Source: Brevibacterium sp. (GTDB lineage: Bacteria; Actinomycetota; Actinomycetes; Actinomycetales; Brevibacteriaceae). From it: DNA of 64,000 bases. A program made the translations under genes and the position numbers. Under the pieces are notes generated by a model. That model was not told where the DNA came from. It saw only the letters and a list, made by a program, of their open reading frames with translations, and ran no database searches. Position 1 is the stretch's first letter, and each line of letters opens with the position of its first letter. The stretch is taken from assembly GCF_031179145.1 (NCBI RefSeq), contig NZ_JAPSIB010000016.1, positions 17,212-81,211 of the forward strand, written 5' to 3'. Shown in pieces: positions 57,808 to 64,000 of the stretch.

Positions 57808-58598
57808 GCATGGACGAATCGGTGCGAGCCGCGATCGTGGGCGGGCAGGCCCGCGAGCGCATCCGCGCCGGGTTCACCGGACCCACCTCGGGCATGGCGC
57901 CCGGAGTCGTGCAGGCGAACCTCATCGCCGTCCCCGCGGACTGGGCGTACGACATGCTCCTGTTCGCCCAGCGCAACCCGAAGCCGTGCCCGGTCCTCGA
58001 CGTCATCGAGGCCGGGGACTGGGAGTCCGCCCTGGCCGAGGGCAGCGACATCCGCACTGACATCCCCGCCTACCGGGTGTGGGAGAACGGTCGGCTCGTC
58101 GAGGAGGTCACCGATGCCACGAGCGTGTGGCGCGAGGATCTCGTGTCGTTCCTCATCGGCTGCAGCTTCACCTTCGAATCTGGCCTGAGCCGGGCCGGGA
58201 TCCCGATCCGCCACCAGGAGGCCGGGCGCAACGTGCCGATGTACCGGACCAACCTGCCGTGTGCCGAGGCCGGGCGGATCTCCGGAGACCTCGTCGTCTC
58301 CCTGCGTCCCATCCCCGCTCATCAGGTCGCCGAGGCAGTGCGGGTCACCGACCGGTACCCTTCCATTCACGGCGGCCCCGTCCACATCGGCGAGCCCGGG
58401 CAGATCGGCATCGCGGACCTCGGCTCCCCGGACTTCGGGGACGCCCCGGACATCCGCGCCGGGGACGTGCCCGTGTTCTGGGCCTGCGGCGTGACCCCGC
58501 AGGCCGCGATCGAGGAGTCGGGGATCCCCTTCGCGATCACCCACTCCCCCGGCCGCATGTTCATCACCGACGCCCCGGAAGCGAAGTACCGCCAGTGA
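57804..58598 (+). CDS. YcsI family putative hydro-lyase (DUF1445)
   Basis: 264 residues. Family pattern: [95 protein letters not shown], and [31 protein letters not shown]. It belongs with D-glutamate cyclase-like proteins; in mammals a relative converts D-glutamate to 5-oxo-D-proline, which links it to 5-oxoproline metabolism. Here its reaction is not established. It overlaps both neighbours by 4 bases (ATGA and GTGA), inside one operon, as in B. subtilis. Confidence 0.9.
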   Translation: MSMDESVRAAIVGGQARERIRAGFTGPTSGMAPGVVQANLIAVPADWAYDMLLFAQRNPKPCPVLDVIEAGDWESALAEGSDIRTDIPAYRVWENGRLVEEVTDATSVWREDLVSFLIGCSFTFESGLSRAGIPIRHQEAGRNVPMYRTNLPCAEAGRISGDLVVSLRPIPAHQVAEAVRVTDRYPSIHGGPVHIGEPGQIGIADLGSPDFGDAPDIRAGDVPVFWACGVTPQAAIEESGIPFAITHSPGRMFITDAPEAKYRQ

Positions 58599-60343
58599 CA
58601 CAGTTCCGCACCGCCTCCCCGCGCGACCTCCTCGTCGAATGCGAGGACCTCCCCACGACGATGCGTCTGCACGCCGCCCTCGAGTCCGCCGAGCTGCCCG
58701 GCGTCGACGAGCTCATCCCCGCCGCCCGCACGGTGCTCATCCGGTTCGACCCGCGGCGCACCTCGGAGGCGCGGCTGCGTGAGTCCATCGAGACCCTCGA
58801 TCAGGGAGCCGACGCAGAACGTCATCACCGTGAGGTCACGATCGACGTCCGCTACGACGGGGAGGACCTCGCCGAGGTGGCCGGACTCCTCGACATCTCC
58901 CCAGCCGAGGTGGTCCGCCGGCATCAGGCCGCGACCTGGCAGGTCGCGTTCTCCGGCTTCGCCCCCGGCTTCGGTTACCTGGCCGGTGACGACCCGATCT
59001 TCTCCGTCCCCAGGCGCCCCTCCCCGCGGACCCGGGTCCCCGTCGGAGCCGTCGCCCTGGCAGGAGAGTTCACAGGTGTCTATCCCCGCAGCTCACCCGG
59101 CGGCTGGCAGCTCATCGGCAGCACCGACGCCAAGCTGTGGGACCTCGACCGCGACCCCCCGGCTCTGTTCATCCCGGGCACCGTCGTCACGTTCCGGGAC
59201 GTCGGCGCGGAGACGATCGTGACCGCGGGTGGACGCGGGGACTCGGCGGCGGGTGACTCGGACCGGGCGGACGAGCCGACCACCGACGACACCGCGCATG
59301 CTGACGAAGCCGACGCGAACCGATCGGCATCTGAACCTTCGACACTGCCGGACTTCGCCCTCGAGGTCCTCCAGCCCGGTCTGCAGCTCCTCGTCGAGGA
59401 TCTGGGCCGGCCGGGCTTCGCCGCGATGGGAGTCTCGCAGGCGGGAGCCGCCGACCGCGGCGCGCTCATCGCAGCCAACCGCCTCGTCGGCAATGCTCCC
59501 CACGCCGCCGGCCTCGAAAGCTACGGCGGCGGGGTGACTCTGCGGCTGACCGGGGCCGGAGTCGCCGCTGTCACCGGCGCCCCCGGGCCCGTCACGCTCA
59601 CCACCGCCGAGGGCACGGTCGTCCACCACCGCCTCGGCGAGCCCTTCGCGACCGAGACCGGGGACGAACTCCATCTCGGCGCCCCCACTGCGGGTGTGCG
59701 ACGCTGCCTCGCGGTCCGCGGTGGCCTCGCCGTCGAGCCGGCGCTGGAGAGCCGCTCCACCGACACCCTCGCCCACCTCGGCCCCGAACCGATGCAGGCG
59801 GGCCAGGTGGTTCCGATCGGGGATCCCGCGACGGCGCCTCACCTCGTTGACTCGGGACCATACGTCAGCAGACCCGAACCCCTGCCGAGGTCCGGGGAGA
59901 CGGTCACCCTCGAGGTCACGCTCGGTCCGCGCGACGACTGGTTCACCTCGGCGGGGATCTCCACACTGCTCGAGCAGACGTGGACGGTGACAAGTCAGTC
60001 GGACCGGGTCGGTCTGCGGCTGGAGGGAGACGTGCCGCTCGAGCGCAGCCGCGACGGCGAGCTGCCCAGCGAAGGCGCCGTGACCGGTGCCCTGCAGGTG
60101 CCGCCCAACGGACAGCCCGTGCTCTTCGGTCCCGACCACCCGCTCACCGGCGGATACCCGATCATCGCGGCCGTCAACGACACCGACCTCGCCGCGCAGC
60201 TGCCTCCCGGCGCCCGCATCCGCTTCACCCTGGGCTCCGGGTCCTCCGCACCGCGCTCCGGCGGCGCCGGAGCCGCACCCGACCGTGGCACGTCCGACGA
60301 CCACACCGACAATGGCACCGCCGACGTGCCCGACGAAAGCTGA
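58595..60343 (+). CDS. Fused KipI-KipA (PxpB-PxpC) carboxyltransferase-like protein
   Basis: 582 residues from a GTG overlapping the previous stop. Residues about 5-210 are KipI/PxpB (AHS1): [86 protein letters not shown] charged linker follows (about 210-255), then KipA/PxpC (AHS2): [43 protein letters not shown], and [10 protein letters not shown] ... [34 protein letters not shown]. These two units form the carboxyltransferase domain of urea carboxylase as well. A separate biotin carboxylase follows 3 bases downstream, which favours a biotin-linked reaction here. The last 45 residues are low complexity. Confidence 0.9.
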   Translation: MTQFRTASPRDLLVECEDLPTTMRLHAALESAELPGVDELIPAARTVLIRFDPRRTSEARLRESIETLDQGADAERHHREVTIDVRYDGEDLAEVAGLLDISPAEVVRRHQAATWQVAFSGFAPGFGYLAGDDPIFSVPRRPSPRTRVPVGAVALAGEFTGVYPRSSPGGWQLIGSTDAKLWDLDRDPPALFIPGTVVTFRDVGAETIVTAGGRGDSAAGDSDRADEPTTDDTAHADEADANRSASEPSTLPDFALEVLQPGLQLLVEDLGRPGFAAMGVSQAGAADRGALIAANRLVGNAPHAAGLESYGGGVTLRLTGAGVAAVTGAPGPVTLTTAEGTVVHHRLGEPFATETGDELHLGAPTAGVRRCLAVRGGLAVEPALESRSTDTLAHLGPEPMQAGQVVPIGDPATAPHLVDSGPYVSRPEPLPRSGETVTLEVTLGPRDDWFTSAGISTLLEQTWTVTSQSDRVGLRLEGDVPLERSRDGELPSEGAVTGALQVPPNGQPVLFGPDHPLTGGYPIIAAVNDTDLAAQLPPGARIRFTLGSGSSAPRSGGAGAAPDRGTSDDHTDNGTADVPDES

Positions 60344-60346
60344 ACC

Positions 60347-62083
60347 ATGCCGACAATCCTCATCGCCAATCGCGGCGAAATCGCCGTTCGCATCATCCGT
60401 GCCTGCGCGCAGCTCGGCCACACCTCGGTCGCCGTCTACGCCGACCAGGACTTCGAGGCGATGCACACCCAGCTCGCCGACGAGGCCCAGGCCCTGCCGG
60501 GGTCGACCGCCGCCGACACGTACCTCAACATCGACGCCGTCATCGCCGCTGCCCGGGCCTCCGGCGCCGACGCCGTCCACCCCGGCTACGGGTTCCTGTC
60601 GGAGAACGCGACCTTCGCCGCCGCCGTCGAGGACGCTGGGCTGATCTGGATCGGCCCCACCGCAGACACGATCACGGCGCTGGGCGACAAGGTCACCGCC
60701 CGGCAAATCGCCCAGAAGGTCGGCGCTCCCCTGGCGCCCGGCATCGACCGCCCCCTGCGCGACGCCGCCGAGGTCGAGGAGTTCGCCGCCGAGCACGGAC
60801 TGCCGATCATCATCAAGGCCGCCCACGGCGGAGGCGGGCGCGGGATGAAGATCGTGCGTGACCTCGCCGAGGTCACCGACGCTTATCAGTCGGCGACTCG
60901 GGAGGCCGTCGAGGCGTTCGGCCGTCCCGAGTGCTTCGTCGAGAAGTTCCTCGAGAAGCCGCGCCATGTGGAGGTTCAGATCCTCGGCGACGGGCACGGG
61001 CGGGCCGTAGCGGTGGGCGATCGGGACTGCTCGGCGCAGCGTCGCAATCAGAAGCTCGTCGAGGAGGCGCCCGCCCCGAACCTCAGCGACGACCAGCGCA
61101 GGCTCCTCCATCGTGCGGCCGAGGACATCTGCGCCGAGGTGGGCTACCGGGGAGCGGGCACCGTGGAGTTCCTCCTCGCCGCCGACGGCACGATGACGTT
61201 CCTCGAGGTCAACACCCGCCTCCAGGTCGAACATCCCGTCACCGAGGCGGTCTCCGGCGTCGACCTCGTCACCGAACAGTTCCGCATCGCCTTCGACGGG
61301 GAGCTCTCCCTCGACTCGACCCCGACGCCGCGCGGGCACGCGATCGAACTGCGCATCAACGCCGAGGATCCCGGGCGCGGGTTCCTCCCGACGCCCGGTC
61401 GCATCGAGACCCTCGATGTGCCCGGTGGTCCCGGAGTGCGCTGGGATGCCGGAGTTCGTGCCGGAGACACGGTGCAGCCGGCCTTCGACTCCCTGTTCGC
61501 CAAGCTCATCGTCCACGGGCCCGACCGCGCCACGACGATTAACCGGACCGTGGCGGCGGCGAAGGAGCTCACGGTCACCGGCCCGGCCACCGTGCTGCCG
61601 TGCACGCTCGAGATCCTCGCGGACCCGGCGTTCACCTCGGCGGACCTGGGCATTCACACCCAGTGGATCGAAACCGAGCTGATGCCGCGCTTCGCCGCCC
61701 AGTCCCGACCGGCTCCGGCCGAGGAGGTGGGCATGCAGCGGTTCCCGATCGAGCTCGACGGCCGCCGCTCGACCCTGGGGCTGCCGACGGAACTCATCGC
61801 CCACCTCGGCGCGGGTGCGAGTGCGGGCGGTGCTGCTGCTCGCGGTGCCGGCGGTGAGGACACGGCCGCTGATGCGACGGCGGTGAGTGCCCCGGTGCCC
61901 GGCAACCTCGTCGACTATCTGGTCTCCGACGGCGCCGAAGTCAGCGAAGGTGAGGACATCGCGGTGCTGTCGGCGATGAAGATGGAGACGAAGGTGACCG
62001 CCCACCGGTCCGGGACGCTCACTCATGTGGCGACCGTCGGGGCGATGGTTTCGGTGGGTGAGACCGTCGCTCGGATCGGCTGA
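60347..62083 (+). CDS. Biotin carboxylase with C-terminal biotinyl (BCCP) domain
   Basis: 578 residues. ATP-grasp biotin carboxylase (1-450): ILIANRGEIAVRIIRACAQLGHTSVAVYAD, VHPGYGFLSENATFA, the ATP loop AAHGGGGRGMKIV, ECFVEKFLEKPRHVEVQILGD, and EFLLAADGTMTFLEVNTRLQVEHPVTE with the active-site Glu, Asn and Arg. An Ala/Gly-rich linker leads to a biotinyl domain with Lys545 in SAMKMET. No acyl-CoA carboxyltransferase is nearby; the fused KipI-KipA protein just upstream is the likely partner, giving a split urea-carboxylase-like enzyme. Last gene of the operon. Annotation as acetyl-CoA carboxylase subunit would be by homology only. Confidence 0.92.
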   Translation: MPTILIANRGEIAVRIIRACAQLGHTSVAVYADQDFEAMHTQLADEAQALPGSTAADTYLNIDAVIAAARASGADAVHPGYGFLSENATFAAAVEDAGLIWIGPTADTITALGDKVTARQIAQKVGAPLAPGIDRPLRDAAEVEEFAAEHGLPIIIKAAHGGGGRGMKIVRDLAEVTDAYQSATREAVEAFGRPECFVEKFLEKPRHVEVQILGDGHGRAVAVGDRDCSAQRRNQKLVEEAPAPNLSDDQRRLLHRAAEDICAEVGYRGAGTVEFLLAADGTMTFLEVNTRLQVEHPVTEAVSGVDLVTEQFRIAFDGELSLDSTPTPRGHAIELRINAEDPGRGFLPTPGRIETLDVPGGPGVRWDAGVRAGDTVQPAFDSLFAKLIVHGPDRATTINRTVAAAKELTVTGPATVLPCTLEILADPAFTSADLGIHTQWIETELMPRFAAQSRPAPAEEVGMQRFPIELDGRRSTLGLPTELIAHLGAGASAGGAAARGAGGEDTAADATAVSAPVPGNLVDYLVSDGAEVSEGEDIAVLSAMKMETKVTAHRSGTLTHVATVGAMVSVGETVARIG

Positions 62084-62165
62084 ACTCACCGGCCGCGCAC
62101 GATTAGAGTGATGGGTGTGACGCGGCGACCGCGTCCGCCAATTCGCAACTGCAGGAGGAGAACCA

Positions 62166-62639
62166 ATGCCACGACTTGCCGTCGGTGACACCGCACCCGA
62201 TTTCACCTTGGTCAACCAGGACGGGAAGTCCGTCAGCCTCAGCGAGTTCCGCGGGCAGCGCGTCGTCGTCTACTTCTACCCGGCGGCGATGACTCCCGGG
62301 TGCACGACCGAGGCCTGTGACTTTCGGGACTCGCTCTCGGCGTTGAGCGCCGCCGGACTCGTCGTCCTCGGCATCTCCCCGGATCAGCCGGAGAAGCTGA
62401 AGAAGTTCGCGGAGAAGGAGGGTCTCAACTACGACCTGCTCTCCGATCCGGACAAGGCCATGATGGATGAGTGGGGCGCTTTCGGCGAGAAGAAGAACTA
62501 CGGCAAGGTGGTCCAGGGCGTCATCCGCTCGACCGTCGTCGTCGACGCCGAGGGAACGGTCGAACTGGCCCAGTACAACGTCAAAGCCACCGGCCACGTC
62601 GGTCGCCTGCGCAAAGCGTTGGGCATCGAAGCCGCCTGA
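62166..62639 (+). CDS. bcp: Thioredoxin-dependent peroxiredoxin (Bcp/PrxQ)
   Basis: Reduces hydrogen peroxide and organic peroxides. 157 residues. Peroxidatic Cys46 in YPAAMTPGCTTEACDFRD and resolving Cys51 five residues later, as in two-Cys PrxQ. PDFTLVNQDGKSVSLSEFRGQ and VVLGISPDQPEKLKKFAEKEGLNYDLLSDPD follow the family. A strong ribosome binding site (AGGAGGAG) is 6 bases before the ATG, and TAGAGT about 55 bases upstream could be its -10. Stands alone between the lactam-type operon and tRNA-Leu. Confidence 0.95.
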   Translation: MPRLAVGDTAPDFTLVNQDGKSVSLSEFRGQRVVVYFYPAAMTPGCTTEACDFRDSLSALSAAGLVVLGISPDQPEKLKKFAEKEGLNYDLLSDPDKAMMDEWGAFGEKKNYGKVVQGVIRSTVVVDAEGTVELAQYNVKATGHVGRLRKALGIEAA

Positions 62640-62789
62640 GTTCTTCGGCTGCGCGGAGTTCTCCCTCGCGGGAGTGCCCGACCGCCCGAGTTTTCCTCGG
62701 GGTTCGCGCATCCTGCTACCCTGGAGTGCGGCGCTCACTGCGAGCGTCGCACTCCTTCGCAGGTGCGGCGAGCACCGTGAAGGCAGCTG

Positions 62790-62871
<82 letters not shown>

Positions 62872-62881
62872 CGGATTGAGA

Positions 62882-62926
62882 ATGGCTCCTGAAGCGGTGG
62901 AATCCGCTTCAGGAGCCATTGCTTTT
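62882..62926 (+). terminator. Terminator of tRNA-Leu
   Basis: ATGGCTCCTGAAGCG and CGCTTCAGGAGCCAT form a perfect 15-bp stem with an 8-base loop, followed by TGCTTTTT. Ten bases after the tRNA. Confidence 0.95.
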
Positions 62927-62993
62927 TCGCGCGCTGACCTCGCCTTCACCAGGAGGTGCTGATCGACGACACCGCATCAGGTTGAATAGAAGC

Positions 62994-63497
62994 ATGCCGA
63001 CCTCTCTTGTGATTCTCGCGGACACACACCTGCCGAAACGGGCGAAGGCACTCCCCGGTCCCGTCTGGTCAGCGATCGCTGCCGCGGACATCGTGATCCA
63101 CGCCGGCGACTGGGTGGACGAAGCGACTCTCGATGCGCTCGAAACCCGCTCCCGTCGGCTGATCGGCGTCTACGGCAATAACGATGGGCACGAGCTGCGT
63201 GCCCGATTGCCAGAGGTCGCCAGGGCGGAGATCGAGGGGATCCGCTTCGCCGTCATCCACGAGACCGGCGCTGCGCAGGGACGCGAGAAGCGCATGGACG
63301 CCCGATTCGACGGGATCGACGTGCTCGTGTTCGGTCACAGCCACATCCCCTGGGACACGACCACGCAGAATGGAATGCGACTGCTCAATCCCGGTTCGCC
63401 CACCGACCGGCGCCGACAGCCGGTCTGCACGTTCATGACGGCGACCGCGGATGCCGGCGCCCTGAAGGACGTCACACTCGTCCCGGTGCAGCGCTAG
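62994..63497 (+). CDS. YfcE/MJ0936-type metallophosphoesterase
   Basis: 167 residues from the ATG at 62994. Calcineurin-like motifs in order: VILADTHLPKRAKALP (D-x-H), IVIHAGDWVD (GD), LIGVYGNNDGHELRARLP (GNND), FAVIHETGA (H) and VLVFGHSHIPWDTT (GHSH), ending with LLNPGSPTDRRRQP. Small bacterial members hydrolyse phosphodiesters such as 2',3'-cyclic nucleotides; substrate unknown here. A frame upstream is open but covers the tRNA terminator. TTGAAT six bases before the ATG could be a leaderless -10. Confidence 0.9.
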   Translation: MPTSLVILADTHLPKRAKALPGPVWSAIAAADIVIHAGDWVDEATLDALETRSRRLIGVYGNNDGHELRARLPEVARAEIEGIRFAVIHETGAAQGREKRMDARFDGIDVLVFGHSHIPWDTTTQNGMRLLNPGSPTDRRRQPVCTFMTATADAGALKDVTLVPVQR

Positions 63498-63646
63498 GGC
63501 TAACAGCGGACCCATCGAAGAAGACCCTCTCATCGGCATCTAGGATCAACCGGAGCACAGTTTGTCCTCGAACTGCGTTGAAAAGCACGAGTTGCACCCA
63601 GGGCTTTTCACAGCAGGTCGAGCCATAACTCAAAGCACACAGTGCT

Positions 63647-64000
63647 TCAAGCGAGAACACGATCGGCCGCGAGCCGCCCCCGGAGCCCGTCGACGAGCGC
63701 AGTGAGACCGAGCTCAAACGCTGACATCGCGTCAAACGACTCCGCGTATCGCGGATCGAGTGCGGAATGGACTGTCCGAAACTGGGGATCGATGAGCTCC
63801 TGGTCGAACATGTCGGCTGGGGCGACGATGTCGAGAGCCGAGCCGAGCACGTGGGCCTCGACTGTGCGGATGACGGCGATGACTCGGCTCTCGGGCCAGC
63901 CCGCCCGCTGCAGAGCGGCGGCGATGATGTCGTACATCCGGCATGTCGAGACATCCGAGACCGCGGTGGTGGCGAGCAGGCCGATGAGATTCGGGTGAGC
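63647..64000 (-). CDS. TetR family regulator, C-terminal part, cut by the window edge
   Basis: The frame stays open to the right edge, giving 117 residues of C-terminal sequence: HPNLIGLLATTAVSDVSTCRMYDIIAAALQRAG, then SRVIAVIRTVEAHVLGSALDIVAP and FDAMSAFELGLTALVDGLRGRLA. This is the ligand-binding half of a TetR/AcrR regulator (TetR_C type with the VLGSALD motif). The HTH half lies beyond the window. The 149 bases between this stop and the phosphoesterase gene hold no gene I can support. Confidence 0.78.
   Translation of the reverse strand, partial: AHPNLIGLLATTAVSDVSTCRMYDIIAAALQRAGWPESRVIAVIRTVEAHVLGSALDIVAPADMFDQELIDPQFRTVHSALDPRYAESFDAMSAFELGLTALVDGLRGRLAADRVLA

Noticed and set aside
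60347..62083. Housekeeping acetyl-CoA carboxylase alpha subunit
   Set aside because: Domain order fits, but there is no acyl-CoA carboxyltransferase nearby and the gene closes a lactam-type operon, so that name would mislead.
59093..62215. Open frame of about 1,040 codons on the minus strand opposite the carboxyltransferase and biotin carboxylase genes
   Set aside because: It mirrors two well-supported plus-strand enzymes; its protein is rich in Arg, Gly and Asp with no family motifs. Such antisense frames are common at this GC content.
63472..63954. Minus-strand frame with a stretch reading VQLVLFNAVRGQTVLRLILDA across the gap before the TetR gene
   Set aside because: It looked like a remnant of some enzyme, but most of it overlaps the real TetR frame in another phase, and I could not match the rest to any family.

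Overview
The window is high-GC bacterial chromosome that reads as an actinobacterium of the order Micrococcales, most likely Brevibacterium or a close relative. The reasons are codon use dominated by G/C third positions, a conserved actinobacterial gene order (iscS, mnmA, a MetE-like gene, ligA, gatCAB), several actinobacterial families (SCO6745-type HTH protein, LmeA/DUF2993, MT0933-like, DUF3618), and many genes that look leaderless, with a TANNNT -10 hexamer 6-7 bases before the start codon. The genus is an inference, because no rRNA is present. I see no prophage, insertion sequence or CRISPR array.

Region by region. 0-6 kb: start of a flavin-dependent oxidoreductase, a repeat-rich non-coding stretch, a DUF559-type nuclease-like protein, the cysK-cysE cysteine operon, peptide deformylase and an unknown membrane protein. 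6-9.3 kb: gatCAB. 9.5-12.6 kb: a serine-ligated molybdenum reductase and a small exported protein. 12.7-18.1 kb: ligA, a MetE-like gene and an S9 peptidase, overlapping head to tail. 18.2-20.5 kb: a DEAD-box helicase on the other strand, flanked by a 56-bp intergenic repeat. 20.6-23.9 kb: mnmA, iscS and two small membrane proteins. 24-28.4 kb: a YbbN-like thioredoxin between two paralogous membrane proteins that each carry an internal lipobox. 28.6-36.5 kb: orn, an HTH protein, LmeA, MerR with a SulP transporter, an M20 amidohydrolase, and secreted or membrane proteins with 18-bp repeats. 36.5-43.7 kb: glutaminase, an iron-box-controlled siderophore-interacting protein, an XRE-cupin/B3-B4/EamA operon, and a TetR-ribokinase unit divergent from a SRPBCC-DUF2867 fusion. 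43.6-51.9 kb: tRNA-His, tRNA-Lys, a beta-propeller-like membrane protein, a Ser/Asp/Thr-rich surface protein, DUF3618 plus a GroES-like protein, and two linked multi-domain membrane proteins.

52-62 kb is the most distinctive part: a catabolic cluster. It holds an Nramp-fold transporter, an Asp/Glu-racemase-superfamily enzyme and a DUF1989 protein. A GntR/FCD regulator follows on the opposite strand. Then come a second Nramp-fold transporter, a LamB/YcsF (PxpA) protein, a YcsI-family protein, a fused KipI-KipA carboxyltransferase-like protein and a biotin carboxylase with its own biotinyl domain. Together these look like a biotin- and ATP-dependent route for opening a lactam or carboxylating an amide or guanidine-like nitrogen. 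Both transporters lack the metal ligands of the Nramp family, which suggests they import an organic substrate. The window ends with a Bcp peroxiredoxin, tRNA-Leu, a YfcE-like phosphoesterase and a truncated TetR gene.

DNA-level signals stand out. The 11-mer CGCCGAGGTGA occurs far more often than expected, including in gaps without genes. Several intergenic tandem repeats contain it. A near-identical 18-base dyad lies upstream of both the cysK operon and the first operon of the lactam-type cluster.
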